A stretch of 44,471 bases of DNA from Bacteroidales bacterium. GTDB lineage: Bacteria; Bacteroidota; Bacteroidia; Bacteroidales; Porphyromonadaceae. Positions 29,259-37,489 of this stretch are shown piece after piece (position 1 is the stretch's first letter; every line of letters begins with the position of its first letter). The stretch is from assembly GCA_004555765.1 (NCBI GenBank), contig SFHG01000020.1, forward strand, positions 1 through 44,471, written 5' to 3'. The notes under the pieces are model-generated. The model searched no databases and was not told the DNA's origin. It worked only from the letters and a program-made list of their open reading frames with translations. The position numbers and the translations under genes are program-made.

Positions 29259-31775
29259 TCAGTACCGGATCTCGGGGTAGAGGTCGTTCCACCACGAGGG
29301 GTCGTCCTTGAGGTACCTCTGGAACCACGCCATCATTGTCTCCATCCATTCCTGTCTGCGGTGCAGCTCCAGGATGTGGTGGTCTTGACCGAAGACGCGG
29401 AGCAGCTCCACTTCTTTGCCCAGAATCTTCAGAGCGTTGTACATCTGGACGCTCTCCCCGTAGGGTACGTTTGTGTCGGAATCCCCGTGAGTGAGAAGAA
29501 GAGGCGTGTTGATTTTGTCCGCATGAAAGATCGGGCTTTGCTCCGCGTAGAGGGCAGGGTTATTCCAAGGGTATGACCCGGTGCTGGCAAGCGTGGAATA
29601 GCCTATGCCCCAAGTGCCCTGTCCCCAATAGGAGGCGATATTCGAGATGCCGGCATGGCTGATAGCGGCTGCGAAAAGGTTCGTCCGGGTCAGCAGATAC
29701 TGGGTCATAAACCCGCCGTAGCTGGCGCCAAAGCAGCCGATATGGTCGGCATCGACGAAAGGCATTTCTTCGGAAAAGCCCTTGACGCTTTCAATGATTT
29801 CCTCGGCGGTTATTTTACCCCACGCATTCACGTGGTGGGCGGAGTAGGCCTGACCCCATCCCGGGGTGCCGGAGGGATTAAGCGTGAGGAAGACATAGCC
29901 CTGTCCCGCATACATCGGCGCGGAGTAGTACCAGTCGAACATACGACCTGACGGCGACGTGCCACCGTAGTAGTACACGAGGAGCGGGTACTTCTTCGCG
30001 GGATCGAAGTCCGCGGGGAGGTAATAGCGCCCCGGCACCTTGTCCCCATTCGGCATCGTGAACGTCCAGTCTTTGACCTCCCCGAGTGTCACGTCCGAAA
30101 GACGCTTGGAGGCAAGGTCGTAGAGGACGCGCTCTTTCGTCCCCGTGATGGCGTAGAGACGGTCGGAGTTATTGGCACTCTCGCCCTCGTAGACTACCGT
30201 CCTAAGGTCGTTTGAGGCGCCAAAAGAGGAGATGTATTCCTCCGATGTCTTTACAGGCGTGATGACACCCGTGGAGAGATCGATGCGGAAGAGACTCTTG
30301 TAGTCGCGGTCTTCTGCGGAGAAAAGCGCCGAAAAGGTCTCCGCGGACGCAAGGACGCTTCCCACGCTCGGGTCGAAGTCTTTGGTGAGGGCTTTTGCTT
30401 TCTTCGCTTTGCGGTCGTAGAGGTAGAGCTGCACGTCACTTGTATTGGCGAGTACACCATCGGGGAGATCCCGACCGATGCCGCCGAAGGCGTCCGGACT
30501 GCCTGTGGCGAGAAGTACTCCGGGGCGTGCGGTGTACTCAAGCCTCGAGACATTATACTCCCCGGTAAAGAGGGTGTCCGTCTTGAGGGTACGGAGGTCG
30601 AGCGCGATGTAGTCGCTTGCTTCAAAGGGCGAGGTCTTGATGTCTCTCGGAACCGAGTATATGAGTTCCTTGCCGTCAGGCGATAGCGCGACAAGGTAGG
30701 TGCCCCTGTAACCGTAAGTGAGGGGTCGGAGCATCCCCGTGGCTATGTCGTAGTGGGAGAGAAGCGTGACATCGCGATTGCCTTTCGTGTCTCTGTGGTC
30801 GTAGCGTCCCAGTACGCGCTCCACGTACTCCGTGCGGTTCAGACCTTTGACTTGAGGGAAGAAGATGAGCCCCCTCTCGTCGGCCGTGAAAACGAAGTCT
30901 CCCTCAGGAAGGCTCTCGACGAGTGTGGTGCGCTCCATCGTGGCGGGATCTATCGTGATGAGGCTGTGCCGGCCACCTGCGAGCTCTTTCGTGATGTAGA
31001 GGAGATCGCTCTTCGGCATCCAGGCCGCGGCGTAGAGGTCTCCCGCAAGGGTGCCTGCCCTTTTGCCGTCTTTGTAGAGCAGGCGTGTCACAGAGGTTTC
31101 GAGGTCTTTGATGTACCTGCTCAGGACTGTGAAGTACCTGCCCGACGGGGAGACTTGGACTCCGGAGAGAGCTTCGCCCGAGAGATCGAAGTCGAGACTC
31201 ATATACTCTTTGTCGTCCGTACGCACTTGGAGGGTGGTTTTACCCCCGAGCTTCGGGACGAGGCGCAGGCGGAGCCTGTCGCCTTTTTCTGTCAGGGTGG
31301 TGACGGCGAGAGTACGGTTTGCCGACGGGATGAGTTTGAGGGTATAGTTTCCGCTTTGGGTACCCTCTTGGCTCTCGCCGATCTCTCTGCCATCCAGTGT
31401 GATGCGGAAGGGCGCGTCGCTTTCGACCAAGAGTGTCACTTTTTCAAACTTTGTAGTCAGCAGCGAGACTTGGAGTGTGCGGAGGCTTTTGGCATCTTCA
31501 CCGAAAGAGACCCATCCGTCTGTCGCCACGAGGTCGCTCAGGCGCGGGGAGGCAAAGCTCAGGACGGGTGTCTCTTTCAAGAGCGAAAGGGGGTCAAATC
31601 TCATGCCGTACAGGTTTACGCTGTCGCTCATCACGGGGTTCACGAAAGTCTCCGGCGCTGTCGTCTTGTACTTCATCACGGGGATGGTGTCCGTTTGGGC
31701 ACTCACTGAGAGAGGGAGCGTACTGAGAACCAAAGCAGAGGATAAAAGTAGTTTCTTTTGGAAAAATGTTGACAT
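29259..31775 (-). CDS. Secreted S9 (prolyl oligopeptidase family) serine peptidase
   Basis: The 838-aa protein has a signal peptide (MSTFFQKKLLLSSALVLSTLPLSVSA). A beta-propeller N-terminal half with repeated strand pairs (VQVSPSGRYFTVLSRY, SPDGKELIYSVP) precedes an alpha/beta-hydrolase domain from about residue 595. The triad is readable: Ser685 in FGASYGGF, Asp767 in GDSDTNVP, His799 in GQDHHI. The family releases di- or tripeptides or acyl-peptides from short peptides; in Porphyromonas-type bacteria such periplasmic enzymes feed peptide uptake. Exact specificity (DPP-like, acylpeptidyl or tripeptidyl) cannot be set by eye. ispE lies 11 nt upstream on the same strand, so the two are co-transcribed. 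Confidence 0.93.
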   Translation of the reverse strand: MSTFFQKKLLLSSALVLSTLPLSVSAQTDTIPVMKYKTTAPETFVNPVMSDSVNLYGMRFDPLSLLKETPVLSFASPRLSDLVATDGWVSFGEDAKSLRTLQVSLLTTKFEKVTLLVESDAPFRITLDGREIGESQEGTQSGNYTLKLIPSANRTLAVTTLTEKGDRLRLRLVPKLGGKTTLQVRTDDKEYMSLDFDLSGEALSGVQVSPSGRYFTVLSRYIKDLETSVTRLLYKDGKRAGTLAGDLYAAAWMPKSDLLYITKELAGGRHSLITIDPATMERTTLVESLPEGDFVFTADERGLIFFPQVKGLNRTEYVERVLGRYDHRDTKGNRDVTLLSHYDIATGMLRPLTYGYRGTYLVALSPDGKELIYSVPRDIKTSPFEASDYIALDLRTLKTDTLFTGEYNVSRLEYTARPGVLLATGSPDAFGGIGRDLPDGVLANTSDVQLYLYDRKAKKAKALTKDFDPSVGSVLASAETFSALFSAEDRDYKSLFRIDLSTGVITPVKTSEEYISSFGASNDLRTVVYEGESANNSDRLYAITGTKERVLYDLASKRLSDVTLGEVKDWTFTMPNGDKVPGRYYLPADFDPAKKYPLLVYYYGGTSPSGRMFDWYYSAPMYAGQGYVFLTLNPSGTPGWGQAYSAHHVNAWGKITAEEIIESVKGFSEEMPFVDADHIGCFGASYGGFMTQYLLTRTNLFAAAISHAGISNIASYWGQGTWGIGYSTLASTGSYPWNNPALYAEQSPIFHADKINTPLLLTHGDSDTNVPYGESVQMYNALKILGKEVELLRVFGQDHHILELHRRQEWMETMMAWFQRYLKDDPSWWNDLYPEIRY

Positions 31776-31786
31776 CGGTGTTTTGT

Positions 31787-32578
31787 TTATTTGAGGCTAA
31801 AGGTTTGATGTTTATAATCGTTTGGCAAGTTTAGTGCCTGGCGGCTGAGTGCGTACATGGTAGACCCCGATCCGCTCATAGAAGCGTACAGGGCACCGTT
31901 TCTGTAAAGTGTTTCTTTAATCTCGGAGAGGAGGGGGTACTTCGGGAAGAGGGATGCTTCAAAGTCGTTTTTCAGAGTTGCGCGCCACTCTTCAATGGGC
32001 CTTCTGAGGGTTTCAATGAGGGGCTCCTCCGGCTCCCGTGGCGTGACGGAAGAGTAGGCCTCCCTGGTCGAGATGAAAAGCTCTGGAAAGACAAGCGTAA
32101 GCTTCAGCCCGCCGAGAGGAAGGCTTACGGGCGTGAGGAGGTCTCCGATGCCTTCGGCGTACTGCGGTTCGTCCTTGAGAAAAAAAGGGCAGTCTGCGCC
32201 GAGTGAGCGGGCGGTGCGGTGCAGTTCGTCCTCCGAGAGCCGGAGGTCAAACAGCTCGTCCAAGAGCCGAAGAGCGGTACTTGCGTCGCTCGAACCACCT
32301 CCGAGACCGGCACCGGAAGGGATTTTTTTTCTCAGGATAAAGCGAGCCGGCGGAACCCCGGGTCTCAGCCTTTGGAGTGCCCGGTAGGCCTTCGCCACGA
32401 GGTTGTCTTCCGGAAAATCCTCCGCTCCGTCCCAAAGCAGACAATCCGAAGGCAGGACTTCAAGAGCATCTCTGAGCGGAATCTTTACAAATGCGGTCTC
32501 CAAGTCGTGGTAGCCATCGGGTCTCTTTCGGATAATGCGGAGACCGAGGTTTATTTTTGCACAGGGGAAAGCAATCAT
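31787..32578 (-). CDS. ispE: 4-diphosphocytidyl-2-C-methyl-D-erythritol kinase
   Basis: This GHMP-family kinase (263 aa) catalyses the ATP-dependent step of the MEP isoprenoid pathway. Signatures are Lys8-Asn10 in CAKINLGL, the glycine-rich ATP loop PSGAGLGGGSSDAS (87-100), the catalytic region SLGADCPFF (about 126-134), and the third GHMP motif SMSGSGSTMYAL (about 234-245). Length is standard. The gene is upstream of and nearly abutting the S9 peptidase gene. The space before it (32579-32761) contains repeat copy F and no obvious -7 element. Confidence 0.95.
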   Translation of the reverse strand: MIAFPCAKINLGLRIIRKRPDGYHDLETAFVKIPLRDALEVLPSDCLLWDGAEDFPEDNLVAKAYRALQRLRPGVPPARFILRKKIPSGAGLGGGSSDASTALRLLDELFDLRLSEDELHRTARSLGADCPFFLKDEPQYAEGIGDLLTPVSLPLGGLKLTLVFPELFISTREAYSSVTPREPEEPLIETLRRPIEEWRATLKNDFEASLFPKYPLLSEIKETLYRNGALYASMSGSGSTMYALSRQALNLPNDYKHQTFSLK

Positions 32579-32671
32579 TCTAATCGTGAAATACCCGTGG
32601 TCGGGTCAGTCTGTCAAGAGGAAAGCGGGGCATAAAAGGGGCAAAGCGACCTCTCGGACGGCGCAAAATCT

Positions 32672-32757
32672 ATCACGTACCGAGGCGACCGCGAGATACG
32701 GACCAAGAATATGCGCCGGTACAGACCGAGGAAAAACTTTTGCACAGACCAAAAATA
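32672..32757. repeat. Dispersed palindromic repeat copy F (between nfo and ispE)
   Basis: TCACGTACCGAGG (32672-32684), CGAGATACGGACCAAG (32692-32707), CCGGTACAGACCGAGGAAAA (32717-32736) and TTTTGCACAGACCAAAAAT (32738-32756) are shared in part with copy E (both contain the AAAA-TTTTGCAC join and the GCGAGATACGGACC module). It starts just 3 nt after the end of nfo on the minus strand. Confidence 0.75.
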
Positions 32758-32761
32758 AACT

Positions 32762-33622
32762 TTACTCCGCGGGGATAAAAGAGCGGAGAAGTTCTATCTC
32801 CGAAGCCCAACGCTCAGGCTCAGGTGTCTCAAGGATGAGGGGCATATTGTCGGTACGGGGGTCTTTGATGAGCGCCTCAAAGAGGGTCATCCCCAGATAC
32901 CCTTCGCCCAAGACTTCGTGGCGGTCCACGCGCGTGCCGAGGTCTTTCTTGGAGTCATTGAGGTGAAAGCCCTTGAGGTACTCCAGCCCCACGATTTTGT
33001 CCAAAGCCTCCATCAGGTCGTAGTAGCCGCCTTCGGTGCGTATGTCGAAGCCCGCGGCAAGTGAGTGGGCGGTGTCGATGCAGACACCCACTCGGGCTTT
33101 GTCGTCCACTTGGCTGATGATTTCCGCGAGGTGCTCGAAGCGGTAGCCGAGGTTGGTGCCCTGTCCCGCGGTGTTTTCGAGTACTGCTGTCACACCGTGC
33201 GTGCGCTCGAGAGCGATGTTGATGCCTTCGGCGATGTAGCTGAGGCAGTCGCTCTCGGAGATTTTATTGAGGTGGCTGCCGGGGTGGAAGTTGAGTAGCT
33301 TGAGACCGAGGAGCTCGGCGCGTTTCATCTCGTCATTGAAGGCTCCGCGACTTTTCGTACGACTCTCCTCATCCGGTGAGCCGAGGTTGATGAGGTAACT
33401 GTCGTGGGGAAGGATGTAGTCGGGACTGAAGCCGAGATCGGAGACGTTCTTTCGGAACTCGTCTATTTCTTTGTCCGTAAGCGGCTTCGGGAACCACTGC
33501 CTCTGGTTGCGCGTGAAGAGGGCAAAAGCGTTGGCGCCGATGGCGTGCGCGTTAATGGGGGCATTCTGTACGCCGCCCGCCGCCGAGACGTGCGCCCCGA
33601 TATATTTCTTTCTTTCTGTCAT
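32762..33622 (-). CDS. nfo: Endonuclease IV (AP endonuclease)
   Basis: This trinuclear-zinc base-excision repair nuclease cuts 5' to abasic sites. The 286-aa product has all family blocks: YIGAHVSAAGG (7-17), ILPHDSYLINL (about 70-80), LNFHPGSH (about 110-117), VLENTAGQG (about 145-153), VGVCIDTAHSLAAG (about 175-188), GFHLNDSK and RVDRHEVLGEGYLG (about 214-240), ILETPEPE (about 263-270), with the metal-binding His, Glu and Asp residues in place. It begins 4 nt after the stop of the small membrane-protein gene. Confidence 0.96.
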   Translation of the reverse strand: MTERKKYIGAHVSAAGGVQNAPINAHAIGANAFALFTRNQRQWFPKPLTDKEIDEFRKNVSDLGFSPDYILPHDSYLINLGSPDEESRTKSRGAFNDEMKRAELLGLKLLNFHPGSHLNKISESDCLSYIAEGINIALERTHGVTAVLENTAGQGTNLGYRFEHLAEIISQVDDKARVGVCIDTAHSLAAGFDIRTEGGYYDLMEALDKIVGLEYLKGFHLNDSKKDLGTRVDRHEVLGEGYLGMTLFEALIKDPRTDNMPLILETPEPERWASEIELLRSFIPAE

Positions 33623-33626
33623 TACT

Positions 33627-33914
33627 TTATTTCATCGATTTGTGATAATGATGGCCTATGAGATAGGAGGTGCAGAGCATCGGGCTAAAAATGAAGGCCG
33701 TGGTGTAGGCAGAGTCTGCCACGAAAGCGACCCCGAAACTCATGAGTGTTAAGACCGACCAGAATCCGATCTTATTGTAGCGCCTGTTTTTGGACTGCTC
33801 CGGAGTCATTTCTTCTTTCTTCGGAAAGAAGACGTAGAAGAATACGTAGTACAGCAGCCCATAGATGATGACCAGCCCTAAAGTCAGCCCGAAGGCCATT
33901 ACAAATCGTTCCAT
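33627..33914 (-). CDS. Small multi-spanning membrane protein, function unknown
   Basis: The 95-aa protein has three hydrophobic segments: about 5-30 (VMAFGLTLGLVIIYGLLYYVFFYVFF in parts), about 50-66 (IGFWSVLTLMSFGVAFV) and about 70-88. A charged loop (PKKEEMTPEQSKNRRYNK) lies between the first two, and the tail is histidine-rich (GHHYHKSMK). It sits between the glycosyltransferase and nfo genes on the same strand with short spacers (37 and 4 nt). I do not recognise a family. Confidence 0.7.
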   Translation of the reverse strand: MERFVMAFGLTLGLVIIYGLLYYVFFYVFFPKKEEMTPEQSKNRRYNKIGFWSVLTLMSFGVAFVADSAYTTAFIFSPMLCTSYLIGHHYHKSMK

Positions 33915-33951
33915 ATCTTTATCTCTGTATGAGGTTATTCAATGCCGATGT

Positions 33952-34923
33952 TCAGTCCGGAGTATTCCGGTGCCCCCTAAGGGCACCTTTTACGAACCCC
34001 GTACCGTAGCCGAGGTGTTGGACGAACGAGGCGGCGACGGCGTTCAGCGCCTCTTCGAAGGAGTACCTGTACGACAGGGTGGCATCCAACAGGATGAGCA
34101 CTGCGTAAAGTACGTATAGCCCGAGTAAAGGGGGTATCACCACCGAGAGTGCCAATCCCGCAGAAAAGAGAAACGGCAACCAGTGTACCGGTTTCATCGT
34201 ACCGGGGTGTTTCCTCTCAAGCGCCCACCTCGCTTCGCCGCTGTGCCGGACTTGCCGGAAAAAAGCACCGAAATCGGTTCTCCTTTTGTGGTAAAGCCAA
34301 GCTGCGGGGACGAGACGGCTCTTCGCGCCACTCTCAGTCGCTCTCATACTGAGGTCCAAGTCTTCGCCATAGCGCATCCGGACATCGAAGCCGCCAAGTC
34401 TGTCGAATAGAGTCTTGCGGATGCCCATATTAAAGGTGCGTGGGTAAAAGACATCGGCACTCCCGCCCCCGTCTTTCTGACCTCGGATGCCGCCAGTGGT
34501 GAGGAGAGACGTCATCGAGTATGATATGCCCTTCTGCAGCGGACTAAAGTCTGCGTGTCCCCGATCCGGACCTCCGAAAAGTCCGGTCTCCGGGTCATTT
34601 AAAACCGGAATAAGGGCATCGAAATAGCCCTCGGGCAGAATGGTGTCGGAGTCGAGGAAGATGAGCCACTCACCCCTTGCATCGCTTGCCCCGTGGTTCC
34701 TGGCTCCTGAGGGGCCGGTGTTTTGCTGGGTAAGGTAAAGGATGGGGAGCCGATCCCGGAAGGAGGACACGACCAATCCGGCGGGGATGGAAGACCCGTC
34801 TTCCACGATGACGATTTCATAGTCCAAGCCGCTCTCAGGTCTCCGTACGCTTAGAAAGGAAGTGAGCAACTCGGAGATCTCGTCAGGTCTGTTGTAGAGC
34901 GGGATGACAAAGGAGACAGTCAT
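33952..34923 (-). CDS. Family 2 glycosyltransferase
   Basis: The 323-aa product starts at ATG 34921-34923 (MTVSFVIPLYNRPDEI), overlapping the Wzi-like gene's TGA by 2 bases in an ATGA junction. The GT-A fold shows IVIVEDGSS (about 40-48), NTGPSGARNHGA (about 68-79) and the DXD-type LDSDT (about 90-94). YGEDLDLSMR (about 187-196) matches the later acceptor-side ED motif. Hydrophobic segments near 247-290 (LPFLFSAGLALSVVIPPLLGLYVLYAVLILL in parts) tether it to the inner membrane. With the Wzi-like gene it suggests surface polysaccharide synthesis. The sugar donor is unknown. Confidence 0.9.
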   Translation of the reverse strand: MTVSFVIPLYNRPDEISELLTSFLSVRRPESGLDYEIVIVEDGSSIPAGLVVSSFRDRLPILYLTQQNTGPSGARNHGASDARGEWLIFLDSDTILPEGYFDALIPVLNDPETGLFGGPDRGHADFSPLQKGISYSMTSLLTTGGIRGQKDGGGSADVFYPRTFNMGIRKTLFDRLGGFDVRMRYGEDLDLSMRATESGAKSRLVPAAWLYHKRRTDFGAFFRQVRHSGEARWALERKHPGTMKPVHWLPFLFSAGLALSVVIPPLLGLYVLYAVLILLDATLSYRYSFEEALNAVAASFVQHLGYGTGFVKGALRGHRNTPD

Positions 34924-36410
34924 AAGTCGTACTTCAGGGAAAGTGCGCCGCCGAAAGTATGCGGGGTTAGTGTCCCGAAGTCGGCGCCCACTTCGGCACC
35001 TACGGACAGCCCTTTCACCCACGGCAGGGGTTGGCGGACGCGGAGATAGGAGTAGACGGCACCCGCAGGCGTGATGAGCCGCTCGGAGACATTACCGTAA
35101 GAGGTCTCAAATGTAACCTTTGCTTCATAGGTCGTGCCATAGAGCGGCAGGATGGTGCCGCCTAAGCCGAGGTGAAAAGCCCGGATGCGGTTATGCACGA
35201 TCCGGAGACGAGGTTCGGTGTAAGGAAAATAGGCTCTGCCGACGAGGAGAGGGGAGCCTAAGTTCTCGCTTAGGTAGGTGGCTCCCGTGCGGTACTCTCC
35301 GTTTTGGTAGTAGCTGTCTGCACCGCCGCCACGACCTTGACCATTGGGGCGATTGATGTTGAGGATATGCATCGAGCCGCTTTGGTGGAGCGTAGTGGCA
35401 TACTCGAGCGTCACGCGACTCACGCCCCACGAGAGTGTGGGCGCTTTCCAACTGAGTCCAAAGAGCCCGTCCGGACCGTTGGACCACTCGACGCCGCTTT
35501 TGTCCTCGAAGTAATGGTGGTGGTAGACTTGAAATGTACCTGCGATTTCAGACGTATAGTCGAGCATAAGGAAGTACTGCCCGAATTGGTTGCCGAGCAC
35601 GTTAATCCGGTCGCTCTCCGTGGCATCCTCGCCTCCGGATTTGCCGAGTACGACGCGGGCGAAGTCTTTGAGAGAGGAGGGGTTCTTTTCCTCGCTCATA
35701 TAGTGACGACCGCCCCACATAGCTGCGTGCAAACCCCCGATCGTGAGTCTTAGGGGAACGGGAGAGTCCTCTTTACCGAACCTCAAGTACAGCGTCTTGT
35801 GGTGCCAAAGGGTGCCAAATGTGAAGTCCCCGGGTCCGGCATCGGGGTAAGTCCGTAAGAGGTGGTCTTCTTCGACCATTCGCCCGAAAGAGAAGTCCAA
35901 GTACCCTTTGATCCAGCCGTTGGTGAACGGCACGGCTTGGAAGCCGTTCGTCTGAAAGAGCAGCATAGGGATCGGAGCCGCGTTATCCGACAGCATCATT
36001 TTCCCCGAGGTTTGGGGGGAGAGCTCAAGCGGCTCCTTGTAGTTCATCGCTCCCGCCGTGAGTGCTATCCACGGGAGCTCATACCGGATGCCCGCCTGTC
36101 TGAGCCGAAAAACGGGTTTCAGTCCGGTCTCGACGACGCCCTCGACGACGCCCGAAAGCGAATGGATGCCGAATGTCCTCCGGTAGCCCGATTGAACCGT
36201 GATCCAACCGGCATTAGGCGCAAGCGACCGCCTGCCGCCTTGTCCGTTTGACATCCAAAACGGGGCGACGTCACCTGTCGATGCCCTGCCCCCGACTTCG
36301 GCAGACAGCGAAAAGCCCTCAGGTACGGTGTCGGGATCAAAAGTTTGACCGACCGACAGCACAGGCGAGAGGACGAGGAGTAGCGGGATGAGGTATCTAT
36401 AGGGTGTCAT
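34920..36410 (-). CDS. Wzi-type capsule assembly outer-membrane protein
   Basis: The 496-aa protein has a signal peptide (YLIPLLLVLSPVLSVGQ) and a beta-barrel of the Wzi/capsule-assembly family: GGRASTGDVAPFWMSN near the N-terminus, WIALTAGAMNYKEPLELS (about 113-130), GWIKGYLDFSFGRM (about 163-176), LRLTIGGLHAAMWGG (about 217-231). Bacteroidetes members are abundant outer-membrane proteins often next to sugar-transfer genes. E. coli Wzi anchors capsule. Here it is translationally coupled to a glycosyltransferase. No other capsule genes are in view, so a function in capsule, exopolysaccharide or A-LPS remains inference. Confidence 0.85.
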   Translation of the reverse strand: MTPYRYLIPLLLVLSPVLSVGQTFDPDTVPEGFSLSAEVGGRASTGDVAPFWMSNGQGGRRSLAPNAGWITVQSGYRRTFGIHSLSGVVEGVVETGLKPVFRLRQAGIRYELPWIALTAGAMNYKEPLELSPQTSGKMMLSDNAAPIPMLLFQTNGFQAVPFTNGWIKGYLDFSFGRMVEEDHLLRTYPDAGPGDFTFGTLWHHKTLYLRFGKEDSPVPLRLTIGGLHAAMWGGRHYMSEEKNPSSLKDFARVVLGKSGGEDATESDRINVLGNQFGQYFLMLDYTSEIAGTFQVYHHHYFEDKSGVEWSNGPDGLFGLSWKAPTLSWGVSRVTLEYATTLHQSGSMHILNINRPNGQGRGGGADSYYQNGEYRTGATYLSENLGSPLLVGRAYFPYTEPRLRIVHNRIRAFHLGLGGTILPLYGTTYEAKVTFETSYGNVSERLITPAGAVYSYLRVRQPLPWVKGLSVGAEVGADFGTLTPHTFGGALSLKYDL

Positions 36411-36460
36411 AAGTCAAGGGGTGTATGATGAGTGACAAGCGGTAGCCGAACCCGCCCGTG

Positions 36461-36550
36461 GCGAGGTACAGGCCGGGGAGAAAATTTTGCACGTACCCGC
36501 GCGAGAGCGAGATACGGACCCGGGAGAATTTTTTGGTCTGTACCGGACTT
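36461..36550. repeat. Dispersed palindromic repeat copy E (between menA and the Wzi-like gene)
   Basis: GCGAGGTACAGGCCGGGG (36461-36478), TTTTGCACGTACCCGCGCG (36485-36503), GCGAGATACGGACCCGGGAG (36507-36526) and TTTTTTGGTCTGTACCGGA (36529-36547) fill the 157-nt spacer. GGTACAGGCC-like and GGTCTGTACC modules face each other and can pair. Confidence 0.75.
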
Positions 36551-36567
36551 CATTTCTGCAAGTAGAT

Positions 36568-37476
36568 TCAGACTAACTTCTCGATGAGGTAAAAAACGAG
36601 GAGCGACAGACCGATAAAAAGCGCTACGAGGTTCGTGGCTTTGAGCATCCGGTTAAGCGAGGCTCCTTTCTTTATGAATACTTTGCGGGTCATCGAACCG
36701 AAGATGACCGATATAACTGCCAACCAGATGTACTGCAGGGACGGGACAGAGGAGCATACAAAGCCCGCTGCGAAGCAGACGAAGGACAGGAGACTGTTCA
36801 GCCCGTAAAGCCAAGGCCCGGATTTCTCTCCGAGGCGTACCACGAGGGTTCGCTTACCGCTTCGGACGTCTTCCTCATAGTCTCTGTAATTGTTGCAGAC
36901 CAGTATGTTTGCCTCCCAGATGCCTATGCCGAGGGCGTACAAAAAGAGCGACAGAGGCGGTGTGCCGATAAGGGCAAAGTAGGGGACGAGTACCGGGACA
37001 AGCCCGTAGAAGAGTACCACCGCGATGTCTCCAAGTCCGTGGTGGGAGAGGGGAAAAGGTCCCGCAGAGTACCCCACCATGGCCAAGAGGACGACGACAC
37101 CTACGCCGAGTACCCACCATCCTTGGAGATAAGCGAAGAGGATGCCCGCAAGTGCCGTAAGGGTGGAAGTGACGATAAGCGCCGTGAGCATCTGTCGGGG
37201 CGTGACGGCACCCGTGGTGAGGAGACGCTCGAAGCCTACCCGCTCTTCGGTGTCTTTCTGACCCACGTAGTCGAAGTAGTCGTTGGCGAGATTGCTCGAT
37301 ATTTGTGCAAAGACCGCCACGAAGAGGGCGAGTAGAAAAGGAACCACCCGGTTCCCGAATCCCGGTGGAATGAGAAGTGCGCCGAGCAGGATGAGCATAG
37401 GTGCCACGGAAGCGCCCAAGGTATGGGGTCTCGTGGCATAAATCCACTTCCGGAGTGTGTCCCGCTTTTCTGCCAT
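36568..37476 (-). CDS. menA: 1,4-dihydroxy-2-naphthoate polyprenyltransferase
   Basis: This UbiA-superfamily integral membrane prenyltransferase (302 aa) makes demethylmenaquinone. The two Asp-rich motifs are seen: NDYFDYVGQKD (65-75) and NNYRDYEED (about 195-203). The N-terminal WIYATRPHTLGASVAPM is typical of MenA. Eight to nine hydrophobic segments follow the family pattern. The gene lies 13 nt downstream of lysC on the same strand, and no other men genes are present. It implies menaquinone-based respiration, usual in Bacteroidales. Confidence 0.93.
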   Translation of the reverse strand: MAEKRDTLRKWIYATRPHTLGASVAPMLILLGALLIPPGFGNRVVPFLLALFVAVFAQISSNLANDYFDYVGQKDTEERVGFERLLTTGAVTPRQMLTALIVTSTLTALAGILFAYLQGWWVLGVGVVVLLAMVGYSAGPFPLSHHGLGDIAVVLFYGLVPVLVPYFALIGTPPLSLFLYALGIGIWEANILVCNNYRDYEEDVRSGKRTLVVRLGEKSGPWLYGLNSLLSFVCFAAGFVCSSVPSLQYIWLAVISVIFGSMTRKVFIKKGASLNRMLKATNLVALFIGLSLLVFYLIEKLV

Positions 37477-37489
37477 CGCCCGTGCCTTT

